Below, in pieces: positions 1 to 8,642 of a stretch of DNA of 64,000 bases (its first letter is position 1; every line of letters starts with the position of its first letter). Position numbers and translations under genes: made by a program. The notes under the pieces were generated by a model. That model was given only the letters and a program-made list of their open reading frames with translations, was not told where the DNA came from and did no database searches. Source of the stretch: Nonomuraea sp. PA05 (GTDB lineage Bacteria > Actinomycetota > Actinomycetes > Streptosporangiales > Streptosporangiaceae); contig NZ_VSEY01000013.1 in NCBI RefSeq assembly GCF_008086045.1, positions 186,001 through 250,000 on the forward strand. Reading direction: 5' to 3'.

Positions 1-533
1 CCTGCTTCCGCCGCCACCCCGAAAGGATCCGCCGGGCTGTCGTGCAGGTCCACGGGCATCGCCTCGCGCGCACTCAGGAACCACACCATCCCGGCGATCG
101 GCCTGGCAGCGGGGAAGGGGAACGGCACCTCGTCCCCGTTGACATGCAGGATCTCGTACAGGGCGCTGCTCACATCCGGCACCTCGGCGCGCACCTCATC
201 CTCCCCGGCCTCCGGCTGGATGGTGCGGTACGCATCCCGCCCCGCCTCGACGAGCTGCCCGAAGTCCTCGACGTAATGATCGGTACGGGTCAGGACCGAG
301 AGCACGCCGCCGGTCCTGGCGGGTTCCGGCGCCGTCTGGCTCGTCACTGTGACGGAGGCGAGGGCATCGTCATAGGACGCGAGCGCCTGCAGCACGACGC
401 CGCGCTCGGCGGAGGAATCCGTGCCGGCCGTCAGTGCGGCCAGATGCCCGTCGATGGCCTCCATCAGTGATTGAGCCGCGAGCCGTAACGCCGCGACACT
501 GCTCTCATCCGTCTGCGTAGCCTCATCGGCCAT
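1..533 (-). CDS. Hypothetical protein, 3' end cut by window edge
   Basis: An open frame runs leftward off the window from an ATG at 531-533. A strong ribosome-binding site (GGAGGG) lies 7 nt upstream of that ATG on the minus strand. About 177 residues are visible, starting MADEATQTDESSVAALRLAA. The first half looks alpha-helical and rich in Ala, Asp and Glu; I see no signal peptide or membrane segment. I recognise no family and assign no function. The downstream rhamnosidase is on the same strand, but a 160-bp gap that holds no gene separates them, so they need not be one transcript. Confidence 0.7.
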   Translation of the reverse strand, partial: MADEATQTDESSVAALRLAAQSLMEAIDGHLAALTAGTDSSAERGVVLQALASYDDALASVTVTSQTAPEPARTGGVLSVLTRTDHYVEDFGQLVEAGRDAYRTIQPEAGEDEVRAEVPDVSSALYEILHVNGDEVPFPFPAARPIAGMVWFLSAREAMPVDLHDSPADPFGVAAEA

Positions 534-693
534 GCGGTCACCCTCCATCTGCCGTGAGCCGGTGTCTTCGCGCCAATCCCACCTGACGGAGGAACGATGA
601 TCAAGTAGGTGCGCCGCGGCAGCAGCCCGCCTGCCCTTACCCGCCCGCGACTCCGCCACGGCGGCGTGCGTCGGCAGTTCCGAACGCGGCTCG

Positions 694-3459
694 TCAGCCG
701 TGGTGAGCCGCCACCGCCGCGTCGAACAGCACCTGCAGCTCCCCCACCCGCTCGGGCGTGGCGCGCGGGGCGACCACGGCGGCCAGTTCGGTCAGCGGCA
801 GCGGCAGGCCGCGCGCGGCCAGCGCCGCCGCGCCCGCCTCGTCGCCGGCGATGCCCTCCGACGCCATGATCGCGGTCAGCCGCCGCCACAGCCCGGCGTC
901 GTCCAGGGCGTCGGCGATCGACTCCGGACGTCCGGGCGCGCCGGGGCAAACCGTCCGCCACCGGTGGCTGCCCGCGCCGACCCGTTCCGGCTCCGAGCCC
1001 GGCAGGTGGACGGTGGCGTGGGTGCCCGGCGGCACCTCGACGTCGAGCGTGAGCGTGCCCTCCGCCACGCGCCAGGCGACCGCGGCCCTGCCGTACCTGG
1101 TCTCCAGGTCAGCCTCCGCCCAGGTCAGCCCGAACCCGGGGAGAGGGCGCACGTCGAGCTCCCGGTAGCCGGGCGCGGCGGGCGCGAGCCCGGCCACCCG
1201 CCGGTGCAGCCAGTCGGCGATCGCCCCGAGCGCGTAGTGGTTGAAGGAGGTCATCTGCCCGGGGTTGACGCGGCCGTCGGGCAGCATGCTGTCCCAGCGT
1301 TCCCAGATCGTGGTCGCGCCCATGGTGACGGGGTAGAGCCACGAGGGGCATGCGCGTTCCAGGAGCAGGCGGTAGGCCAGGTGCGGGTGGCCCGCGTCGG
1401 TCAGGGCGTCGGCGATGAGCGGCGTGCCGACGAAGCCGGTGGCCACGCGGAAGCCGTTGGCCCGCACGAGGTCGGCCAGCCGGGCGCCGGCCGCCTCGCG
1501 CTGGCCGGGCGTGGGCAGCAGGTCCCACGACAGCGCCATCGCGTACGCGGTGGGCGTGTCGCTCATCAGCCGCCCGCCCGGGGTGACGTAGGCGGCGGCG
1601 AACGCCGCGCGGACCTTGGCGGCCAGCGCGCGGTACCGCTCGCCGTCGTCGCGGCGCCCCAGCACGTCGGCGGCCCTGGCCAGCAGATCGGCGCTCCTGA
1701 CGAAGTGCGCGGTCGCGACCAGGTCCTTGTCGGTGCGGGCCGCCCCTGGCTCGTCGGGCGGCGCGGCCGGGTCCAGCCAGTCGCCGAACTGGAAGCGGCC
1801 GGTCCACAACCCGTCCTCACCGGCGAAGGCGTTGAGGCGCTCGACCCAGGCGCGCATGCTCGGGTACTGCTCGCGCAGCACTTCGGGGTCGCCGTAGCGC
1901 TCGTACAGCGTCCAGGGGACGATCGTGGCCGCGTCGCCCCAGGCGGCCGCCGCGGGCAGGATGTTGTGGTGGATGTTCGGCACGACGAACGGCACGCAGC
2001 CGTCCTCGAACTGCTCCACCGCCAGGTCGCGCAGCCAGGAGGCCAGGAAGTTCGAGCAGTCGGCGAGGAAGGCGGCCGTCGGCGCGAAGACCTGGATGTC
2101 GCCGGTCCAGCCGAGCCGCTCGTCCCGCTGGGGGCAGTCGGTGGGCACGTCGAGGAAGTTGCCGCGCATGCTGCGCACCACGTTGTCGTGCAGGGTCTGC
2201 ACGTCGGGGTCCGAGCAGCGGAAGCGGCCGGTCGCGGGCAGGTCGGAGCTGAGCACGACGGCCTCCACGGACTCGATGTCCTCGGGCTCGACGCCGTCGA
2301 GGCTCGCGTACCTGAACCCGTGGAACGTCAGCGACGGCTCCAGCACCTCGGTCCCGCCGCCCGCCAGCAGGTAGCGGTCGGTGGCCTTCGCGCTGCGCAG
2401 GGGGCGGGTGCCGAGTTCCCCCTGATCCAGGACCTCGGCGTGCCGGACGACGACCTCCTGGCCCGGCCGGCCCCGTACGCGCAGCCGTACCCAGCCCACG
2501 AGGTTCTCCCCGAAGTCCACCAGCAGCACCCCGGACGGCGAGCGGAAGGGGACCCCGCCGGGCACCACGGCGACCGGGCGCACGGGCGGCGTGTCGGCGG
2601 GGAAGAGCCGGTCGAGCGGCTCGTCGAGCACGTCCACAGGCTCGGCGGGGCCGCGGCCCGCGCGCAGGTCGGTGCTCTGGCCGTCGTACAGGTCGTCGGC
2701 GAGCACGCCTGTCGTGTGCGCCCGCCAGGTCTCGTCCGTCGCGACGACGTGGCGGCTGCCGTCGGCGCACTCGATCTCCAGTTGCGCGAGCAGCGCCAGC
2801 CGGTCGCCGTAGAACGCGCGTTCCCCTCGCCAGTACAGCCGGCCCCGGTACCAGCCGTTGCCCAGCAGCGCGGTGATCTCGTTGCCGCCCGCGCGCAGCA
2901 GCCCGGTCACGTCGTGGGTGCGGAAGCGCAACCGGTTCTGGTACGACGTCCAGCCGGGCGCCAGTTCCTCGTCGGTCACGCGTTCGCCGTTGATCCGCGT
3001 CACGTGCAGGCCGAGCGCGGTGACGTGCAGCCGGGCCCGCGTCACGGCCGCGGGCAGCTCGACGGTCCTGCTGAGCAGGGGCGCGGCGGTGAGCAGGCCG
3101 CCGAGCGTGCGAGGCGAGACAAAACGCGCCTCCCAGTCCTGCGCGCCGAGCGGCGGATTCTCGAACGGCAGCGGGTCGCTCCACGGCGTCCACGCGCCGC
3201 CGGACCTGACGCCGACCCTGACCGTGCCCCGGGCACGGGCGGCCAGCGGTTCGAACGGCCAGGTCACGCCGATCTGGCCGGCGTCCTCCTCGACGTGGGT
3301 GACGGGCGCGCCGCCGTCGAGGGTCAGCTCGATCCTGCGGGCGTCGAAGCCCGCCGCCGCCCGGCCGACCTGCCACGACAGGCGGGGGCGCGGGCCCGGC
3401 ATGCCGTCGAGGCGTAGGCCGGTCGGTGCGGTGAGAACGTCGTCGGTCGCGGCGGTCAT
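694..3459 (-). CDS. Alpha-L-rhamnosidase, GH78 family
   Basis: This 921-residue protein has the layout of bacterial GH78 alpha-L-rhamnosidases, which release terminal rhamnose from glycosides: N-terminal beta-sandwich domains with the typical LGNGWYRGRLYW stretch, then a central (alpha/alpha)6 barrel, then a C-terminal beta domain. The family's acidic cluster is present as DCPQRDERLGWTGD at about residues 441-454 (E447 and D454 match the conserved acids), and the second catalytic Glu is in TTIWERW near residue 720. There is no signal peptide, so the enzyme is probably cytoplasmic and acts on imported rhamnosides. The ATG overlaps the stop of the transporter gene by 4 nt (ATGA), so the two are translationally coupled and probably controlled by the divergent LacI regulator. 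The C-terminal 90 residues after the beta domain resemble no part of the family known to me. Confidence 0.93.
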   Translation of the reverse strand: MTAATDDVLTAPTGLRLDGMPGPRPRLSWQVGRAAAGFDARRIELTLDGGAPVTHVEEDAGQIGVTWPFEPLAARARGTVRVGVRSGGAWTPWSDPLPFENPPLGAQDWEARFVSPRTLGGLLTAAPLLSRTVELPAAVTRARLHVTALGLHVTRINGERVTDEELAPGWTSYQNRLRFRTHDVTGLLRAGGNEITALLGNGWYRGRLYWRGERAFYGDRLALLAQLEIECADGSRHVVATDETWRAHTTGVLADDLYDGQSTDLRAGRGPAEPVDVLDEPLDRLFPADTPPVRPVAVVPGGVPFRSPSGVLLVDFGENLVGWVRLRVRGRPGQEVVVRHAEVLDQGELGTRPLRSAKATDRYLLAGGGTEVLEPSLTFHGFRYASLDGVEPEDIESVEAVVLSSDLPATGRFRCSDPDVQTLHDNVVRSMRGNFLDVPTDCPQRDERLGWTGDIQVFAPTAAFLADCSNFLASWLRDLAVEQFEDGCVPFVVPNIHHNILPAAAAWGDAATIVPWTLYERYGDPEVLREQYPSMRAWVERLNAFAGEDGLWTGRFQFGDWLDPAAPPDEPGAARTDKDLVATAHFVRSADLLARAADVLGRRDDGERYRALAAKVRAAFAAAYVTPGGRLMSDTPTAYAMALSWDLLPTPGQREAAGARLADLVRANGFRVATGFVGTPLIADALTDAGHPHLAYRLLLERACPSWLYPVTMGATTIWERWDSMLPDGRVNPGQMTSFNHYALGAIADWLHRRVAGLAPAAPGYRELDVRPLPGFGLTWAEADLETRYGRAAVAWRVAEGTLTLDVEVPPGTHATVHLPGSEPERVGAGSHRWRTVCPGAPGRPESIADALDDAGLWRRLTAIMASEGIAGDEAGAAALAARGLPLPLTELAAVVAPRATPERVGELQVLFDAAVAAHHG

Positions 3460-4796
3460 CGGGTGGCCTCCTCGGGGGCGGCGGCTTGTTCGGCGGACGC
3501 GGCCTGCTCGGCGGCCAGGGCGCGGCGGCGCATCGGGAAGATCCACGCCCAGCCGATCACGGCGGCGATGAGCACCGCGCTCAGCAGCACTCCCATCAGC
3601 GCCCGCGGGCTGGAGTCCGCGATCGCCGGGGTGACCAGGGCGAACCCCGCGGCCACGAACCGCGTGAAGGCGATGGCGATGCCCTGCGCGGTGCCCCTGA
3701 TCAAGGTGGGGAAGAACTCCTGCGCCCACACCTTGAAGATCACCTCGCCGGCGAAGCCCGCGCCGATCGTGATGCAGAACTTGAGAATGATCAGCGTCAC
3801 CGTGTTCACGCCGGCGATCAGGGGGATCGCCGCTCCGGCCGCCATGATGAGGACGCCGAGCGTGTAGAGCGTCATGCGAGCGGGCCCGTCCACGAACTTC
3901 ATGAAGATCAGGACGGTGCCGAACCCCAGCGGGTACGCCAGCAGTCCGACGAGTGTCGCGGTCGAGACCTCCGCGCCCGCGACCTCGGTGAACAGGAACG
4001 TCTGGAACTGGCCGAAGGTGTTGGCGACAAGGTTGCCGATCGCGTAGAAGAGCCCGAGGCCGATCACCGCGCCGAGCAGCGGCCCTGACGCGAGCCTGCG
4101 CAGGGAGTCGCCACGGGAGACGGAGCCACGGGAGACGGAGCCACGGGAGACGGAGCCGCGGGAGACGGAGCCGCCGGTGGGCGCCTGCCGCTGCCGGTCG
4201 CGTTCGCGTACCCACTCCTCGGACTCGCGCAGGCGCTGCCGGAGGACGAGCACCACGGCGGCGACGACCAGCACGTGGAGGTAGATGATCCGCGCGCCCG
4301 TCGCGCCGAGGCCGGAGACCAGGAAGCCGATGAGGTAGGCGGCCAGGCCGCCGCAGCTCCACAGGACCTGGGAGAAGGCGACGAGCCGGGCGCGCCGGCC
4401 CTTCGGCGCCTCCTCGGCCACCAGCGCGAGCGAGGTCGGGATGTCGGCGCCCATCGCCAGGCCGGTGACGCCCACACCCACGAAGATCATCCATGGGTCC
4501 GCAGCGAAGGCGAGCAGGGCCAGACCGGCCAGGAACACCACCAGGTCGTAGGTGAAGACCCGGCGCCTGCCCAGCAGGTCGCCGAGGCGCCCGCCGAGGA
4601 GCGCGCCGACGGCCAGGCCCAGGGTCAGGATCGACGAGGCCGCCCCGATCATCCAGGGGGTCAGGCCGAGTTGCTGTTTGTACAGGACGAGCGCGGTGCC
4701 GGTGCCCACGATGGTGGCCGCGTCCATGTAGGACGCCATGCCGCCCAGCACGGCCGTGCGCCAGGCCCGCCGGGACGGGTTGTCCGTCGTTGCCAT
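3456..4796 (-). CDS. MFS sugar transporter, probable rhamnoside uptake
   Basis: This 446-residue protein of the major facilitator superfamily has about 12 hydrophobic segments and the signature LGGRLGDLLGRRRVF in the loop after the second helix, as in sugar-porter MFS proteins. The start is the ATG at 4794-4796, with GAGAGG about 6 nt upstream; a longer frame reaches 4847 without such a site. The central cytoplasmic loop between helices 6 and 7 contains four tandem Gly-Ser-Val-Ser-Arg units encoded by a 15-bp repeat. It overlaps the rhamnosidase gene by 4 nt, so the likely substrate is a rhamnose-containing glycoside; this is inferred from context only. Confidence 0.88.
   Translation of the reverse strand: MATTDNPSRRAWRTAVLGGMASYMDAATIVGTGTALVLYKQQLGLTPWMIGAASSILTLGLAVGALLGGRLGDLLGRRRVFTYDLVVFLAGLALLAFAADPWMIFVGVGVTGLAMGADIPTSLALVAEEAPKGRRARLVAFSQVLWSCGGLAAYLIGFLVSGLGATGARIIYLHVLVVAAVVLVLRQRLRESEEWVRERDRQRQAPTGGSVSRGSVSRGSVSRGSVSRGDSLRRLASGPLLGAVIGLGLFYAIGNLVANTFGQFQTFLFTEVAGAEVSTATLVGLLAYPLGFGTVLIFMKFVDGPARMTLYTLGVLIMAAGAAIPLIAGVNTVTLIILKFCITIGAGFAGEVIFKVWAQEFFPTLIRGTAQGIAIAFTRFVAAGFALVTPAIADSSPRALMGVLLSAVLIAAVIGWAWIFPMRRRALAAEQAASAEQAAAPEEATR
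4111..4170. repeat. Four tandem 15-bp units inside the MFS gene
   Basis: Four consecutive copies of CCACGGGAGACGGAG (the fourth with one change) encode a GSVSR repeat in the central loop of the transporter. The unit is a multiple of three, so copy-number change would keep the frame and only alter loop length. Confidence 0.9.
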
Positions 4797-4863
4797 GAAT
4801 ACCTCTCGAAGGGGGATCATACGACCCTGCACGTCACAGGCCCGCACGTTGTCAGGACGTGAT

Positions 4864-4879
4864 TGTAGATCGATCTACA
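4864..4879. promoter_or_regulatory. Perfect 16-bp palindrome, probable LacI-family operator
   Basis: TGTAGATCGATCTACA is a perfect inverted repeat with a central CG. It lies in the 180-bp divergent region, 68 bp from the transporter start and 98 bp from the regulator start. LacI-family proteins bind such palindromes with a central CG step, so this is the best candidate site for the adjacent regulator and may control both directions. Confidence 0.75.
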
Positions 4880-4976
4880 CAAAGCGCAAGAGCCTTGTTC
4901 TGTCCCATCGGTACGTGACACGCGTTCACCCGACCCGAAATCCCGCCCCGGCCGCGGATGTCGCTATGTTGCTGAC

Positions 4977-5993
4977 ATGACCTCGACGCGCCCGACGATC
5001 TCCGACGTGGCGGCCGCGGCCGGAGTGTCGCGGGCCGCGGTGTCGAAGGTGCTCCGCGACGCCTACGGCGTGAGCCCCGGCATGCGCGAGCGCGTGGAGA
5101 GCGCCATCGCCGAGCTGGGCTACCGCCCCCGCGAGGCCGCCCGCGCCATGCGCACCTCGACGCGCACGATCGGCGTGGCGGTCCCGCTGCTGCGCGGCCA
5201 GTTCTTCGCCGACATCCTCGACGGCGTGTACGAGGCCCTCGACTCCGGGCCGTACCGCATGCTCGTCTCACCGTTCGGCCACGAGTCCGACGAGCGCAAC
5301 CCCGGCATGGAGTCGCTGTGGGACCGCGAGGTCGAGGCGCTGATCGTCGTCTCCCCCAAGGTCGGCACCGCCTGGCTCGACGCCTTCGCGCGGCGGCTGC
5401 CCACCGTGGTCGTGGCCCGCCACGACCACGGGAAGCACTACGACAGGGTCGTGGACGACGACCGCGCGGGCGCGGCGCTGGCCGTGGAGCACCTGGCCGG
5501 TCTCGGCCACCGCCGCATCACCCACCTGTCGCACGACGTCACCGGCCCGGGAGTGCTCAGCCCGCACGCCGTGCGCGAGGCCGGTTACCGCGAGGCGATG
5601 CGGCGGCTCGGCCTGGAGGACCACATCGAGGTCGTGCACTGCGGCGGCAGCGAGGCCGCGACGGAGGAGGCGACGAACGTGCTGCTCGACGGTGCCGAGC
5701 GGCCCACGGCCCTGTTCGTCGGCTCCGACCAGGGGGCGTTCGGCAGCATGCGCGCGCTGGCCGGACACGGCCTCCGGGTGCCCGAGGACATCTCGGTCGC
5801 CGGCTATGACGACACCCAGTTCGCCTCACACCCCCGCTTCTCCCTCACCACCGTCGCCCAGTACGGGACGACGATGGGGCGGGTGGCGGCGCAGTTCGCC
5901 CTCGAACGGGCCGAGGGCCGGACGGAGCAGCGCGCGTGGGTGTCCGAACCGGCCCTGATCGAACGCCACTCGACGGGCTCCCCGCCGGGATGA
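4977..5993 (+). CDS. LacI-family transcriptional regulator
   Basis: This 338-residue protein has the canonical LacI N-terminal helix-turn-helix (TISDVAAAAGVSRAAVSKVL, about residues 7-26), a hinge-helix region (YRPREAARAMRT), and a periplasmic-binding-protein-like sensor domain to the C-terminus (VAGYDDTQFA is typical). It is transcribed away from the transporter and rhamnosidase genes and presumably represses them, with a rhamnose-related sugar as inducer. The ATG at 4977 starts just before the HTH, as usual in the family. Confidence 0.95.
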   Translation: MTSTRPTISDVAAAAGVSRAAVSKVLRDAYGVSPGMRERVESAIAELGYRPREAARAMRTSTRTIGVAVPLLRGQFFADILDGVYEALDSGPYRMLVSPFGHESDERNPGMESLWDREVEALIVVSPKVGTAWLDAFARRLPTVVVARHDHGKHYDRVVDDDRAGAALAVEHLAGLGHRRITHLSHDVTGPGVLSPHAVREAGYREAMRRLGLEDHIEVVHCGGSEAATEEATNVLLDGAERPTALFVGSDQGAFGSMRALAGHGLRVPEDISVAGYDDTQFASHPRFSLTTVAQYGTTMGRVAAQFALERAEGRTEQRAWVSEPALIERHSTGSPPG

Positions 5994-6063
5994 CGCCTGT
6001 GTGGAGATGACGGATGCCGTGTCATCGCCCTGCGCCCGCGCGGGACGGCTCAGCTCATCGCCG

Positions 6064-6114
6064 GCGCGGCGCCACCGCGGACCGACGGTGCGCGGCGCCA
6101 CCGCGGACCGACGG
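6064..6114. repeat. 26-bp tandem direct repeat (two copies)
   Basis: A 25-bp identical sequence beginning GCGCGGCGCCACCGCGG occurs twice with a 26-bp period, immediately before the stop codon of the minus-strand anti-sigma-like gene. It lies outside coding sequence; its role is unknown. Confidence 0.85.
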
Positions 6115-6118
6115 CCGG

Positions 6119-6700
6119 TCACCGGGCATCGACCAGCACGCAGTCGCCGACCGGGCCGTCGGAGACCATGTCCCGGACCCCGGCCTGCACGAACTCACCG
6201 CCGACCTCCTCGGTGACGAACTCCAGCACCGCCGTCTGCCCCGGCCTCAGCACGGACGGGTCGATGCGGAACCCCGGCCCGTCCGCCTCCTCCTCGGCGG
6301 TCAGCGGCGACGCCAGGCGTACGCCGGGCGCCCAGGTGGTGCTGCGCGGCTGCTTGCAGGTCTTGCCGACCGGCATGTAGTCGACGACCGCGTTCACCCC
6401 GCGCCCGCGGAGCTCGGCCTGCAGGCCCTTGGGATCCTTGGCCTCGTAGATGTGGACGGTGATGGTGCCATCCGGGTTGTCGCGCAGCGCGTAGGCCGGC
6501 GACGGCGAGGCCAGGAGAAAGGCGGCGCCCGCCGCGCATACGGCCGCGGCGGCCATCGCGACGCCGCGCCGGCGACGCCGGGTGTGTTCGTGGACGGTGA
6601 TCTGGGCCATGACCTGCTCCTTGAGTGCTCGTCTGCGGCCCTCGGGCAGCCGGTGCCGCAGCGGCGGCAGCAGCGCGGCCAGCTCTTCGCGCTCATCCAT
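6119..6700 (-). CDS. Probable membrane anti-sigma factor
   Basis: This 193-residue protein has a basic cytoplasmic N-terminus (about residues 1-46), one hydrophobic segment (about 47-70, GVAMAAAAVCAAGAAFLLAS) and an extracytoplasmic domain with one Cys near the middle (KTCKQ) and one near the end (GDCVLVDAR). It follows the sigma factor gene with an 8-nt overlap (ATGGATGA), the usual arrangement for an ECF sigma/anti-sigma pair. It lacks the HxxxCxxC motif of zinc anti-sigma factors, so the assignment rests on topology and position rather than a recognised domain. Confidence 0.65.
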   Translation of the reverse strand: MDEREELAALLPPLRHRLPEGRRRALKEQVMAQITVHEHTRRRRRGVAMAAAAVCAAGAAFLLASPSPAYALRDNPDGTITVHIYEAKDPKGLQAELRGRGVNAVVDYMPVGKTCKQPRSTTWAPGVRLASPLTAEEEADGPGFRIDPSVLRPGQTAVLEFVTEEVGGEFVQAGVRDMVSDGPVGDCVLVDAR

Positions 6701-7301
6701 CGCCTGTCTCCTCTGCTCGTGGTGCGGTGGGCCGGGCCGCGTCGTTCGCGGCCACCCTCTGTCTGTCCGCCCGCCCCGCCCCGGTTCGCAAGGCGCGCTC
6801 CAGGTTGCGGCGGCCCCGCCACAGCCGGGACTTGACGGTGCCGATCGGAACGGCGAGCGCCTGCGCGACCTCGGCGTAGTCCAGCTCCGCCCAGACGTAC
6901 AGCGCGACCACCTCCCGATCGTGGTGACCGAGCGTGGCCAGTGCCCGCGCCACCGCCTCGACCTGCTCGCGGTCGGCGGCCGGCCCGGTCACGTCCCCGA
7001 GATGGCCGAGGGGCGGTTCGGCACGCAACCGGGCCAGCAGGTCGTGGCGGCGGCGCCGGCCGCGCCGCTCGTTGCGGGCGAGGTTCGTCGCGATGCCCAG
7101 CAGCCACGGCCGCAGCGACCCGCCGTCGGGGGTGAGGCCACGCCGGGCGCGCCAGGCGTGCAGGAACGTCAGCGACGTCACGTCCTCCGCCGCCGACCAG
7201 TCCCCGAGCAGAGCCAGGGCGTGCCGGTAGACCGTGCCGGAGTGTTCGTCGAACAGCGCGGCGAACGCCTCGTGGTCCCCGGCGCGGATCCTGTACCGCA
7301 T
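6693..7301 (-). CDS. ECF-type RNA polymerase sigma factor
   Basis: The protein contains sigma region 2 (RAGDHEAFAALFDEHSGTVY and AEDVTSLTFLHAWRAR) and region 4 (REVVALYVWAELDYAEVAQ followed by IGTVKSRLWRGRRNLERAL), the two domains of group 4 (ECF) sigma factors. I chose the ATG at 7299-7301 because it directly precedes region 2 and lies 13 nt after AGGAGG; an in-frame ATG at 7313 is only 1 nt from that ribosome site. The stop overlaps the start of the putative anti-sigma gene, so the two are co-translated. The last 30 residues after region 4 are Arg/Ala-rich and look disordered. Confidence 0.92.
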   Translation of the reverse strand: MRYRIRAGDHEAFAALFDEHSGTVYRHALALLGDWSAAEDVTSLTFLHAWRARRGLTPDGGSLRPWLLGIATNLARNERRGRRRRHDLLARLRAEPPLGHLGDVTGPAADREQVEAVARALATLGHHDREVVALYVWAELDYAEVAQALAVPIGTVKSRLWRGRRNLERALRTGAGRADRQRVAANDAARPTAPRAEETGDG

Positions 7302-7313
7302 AGAGGTGTCCAT

Positions 7314-7719
7314 ACCTCCTTCACTGTCCGCCTCCCCCGCTCCGGTTCGCCAGGTAGGCGGCTCAGCATTCGAGCCGGGGCCGAGCCTCCGTCTCACGCG
7401 GTATCTCTGACCGTGCCCGCGGCCGGTTCGTCACAGCCGACGCCCGCGCTCATGCCAGCCCGGTCTCGGGCGGACATCGGCACGACTCCTCGGACGACTC
7501 CGCGAGCCGACGTCATCCCCGAGTCCGGACCTTCACGCGACGCGCTGCCGCCCGCCGCCCGGCTCTCCCGGCTCACCCGCGCGACCCGGCAGCTCGAAGT
7601 CGGGCCTGATCGCGTCGATGACGCGCGGAGCGGGCAGGCCGGGATGGGCACGTGTGCTTGCGCTGCCGCCGCCCGATAAGGTCGGCGTGTCGCCCCACCG
7701 GATCGATGAGCAGGAGACC
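7314..7719. other. Gap without a convincing gene
   Basis: This divergent region between the sigma factor and the next plus-strand gene holds no frame with plausible protein character. It must contain the promoters of both genes, but I could not assign -35/-10 elements with confidence. Confidence 0.5.
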
Positions 7720-8262
7720 ATGCGACCCTTCCCTGGCCACGAGCAGAGTCTGCCTGCCGACGTGTGCGCCGATCTGTCCCTACTGCTGTGGGGGCGCTGG
7801 GCGATCACAGGTCTGCAGCTCGCCAGCGGGGAGATGGGTCCGGCGTACCTGATCAGCGCCTCGTCCGGGGAGTGGTCGCTGTTGTCCGCCTACCCCTGCG
7901 AGGCCGCGGCGCAGTGGTCGGCCAGCCTCTACCGCGGGCCGGACGAATATGTCGTCCTCGGGCGCGAGGAGTTCACCCGCATCGTCGCGGGCACGCACGA
8001 CGACCGGACGCGCGTCTGGGCCACGAAGGAGCATCTCCTGCTGCCGCCGGAGGAACACGAAGACGGCCCGGCCGGCGACGAGCCCGCGGGGATCGACGGC
8101 GAGACACGGATGGACTACAGCGGTTTCATGACCATCCACGGCAGCAGCGCCGTGTACACCGAGCTGCTCAGTCGTCACCGTCAGTTCGGCCGCTTCGTCA
8201 TCACGGGGAGCGACCTGCTGGCGCTGGACGAGGGCGTCTACATCGAGGCCAGCGGCCCCTGA
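7720..8262 (+). CDS. Hypothetical protein, 180 residues
   Basis: The frame starts at an ATG preceded by CAGGAGACC, a good ribosome site. The product has no signal peptide and a mixed alpha/beta appearance, with Trp-rich stretches (LSLLLWGRWAITGLQL, SSGEWSLLSAY) near the N-terminus and an acidic linker (EEHEDGPAGDEPAG) at about residues 113-126. Codon use matches the neighbours, which supports a real gene. I recognise no family and assign no role. It is monocistronic by position. Confidence 0.6.
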   Translation: MRPFPGHEQSLPADVCADLSLLLWGRWAITGLQLASGEMGPAYLISASSGEWSLLSAYPCEAAAQWSASLYRGPDEYVVLGREEFTRIVAGTHDDRTRVWATKEHLLLPPEEHEDGPAGDEPAGIDGETRMDYSGFMTIHGSSAVYTELLSRHRQFGRFVITGSDLLALDEGVYIEASGP

Positions 8263-8642
8263 CCGACCGAATGCGAACGCCTCGGCCACAAGCTCCGAGT
8301 CGCCCTCGTCGAGGCAGGACGACGCAGCGGATCCTCCCGATCTGACCAGCGGCGAGATGGCCGAGCCGGCAACATCGCGATGCGGCCGTGCGTGGCTCCC
8401 GCTCCATCGGCACCGACGTGCTGCCGTTCCTGGTGAATGCATGTTCCGCGTCGTGTGGCGGCGCTGCAGGAGCCGACGGAGGGGCCCGCTTCGGGATCCG
8501 CACCAAGCTCCTGCTTCTTGTGAGCGAGTGAGTCGCGAGAGCAGTGGCAGCGGACCCGCGCCGCCAGGAGCGGGCAAGAGAAGTGATCGGGTCCGGGCGG
8601 AGGCGGTCGCCCGCGCCCTCAGAGGACGCGGGCGAGGATGGC
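8263..8642. other. Intergenic gap, no gene seen
   Basis: This 380-bp stretch lies between convergent genes. Short open frames on both strands are Arg/Pro-rich and look like non-coding GC-rich shadow. I see no clear hairpin or repeat. Confidence 0.5.

Noticed and set aside
700..3417. Long open frame on the plus strand opposite the rhamnosidase gene
   Set aside because: It lies fully antisense to a well-recognised GH78 enzyme; its translation is Arg/Ala/Gln-rich without domains, as expected from GC-rich shadow frames.
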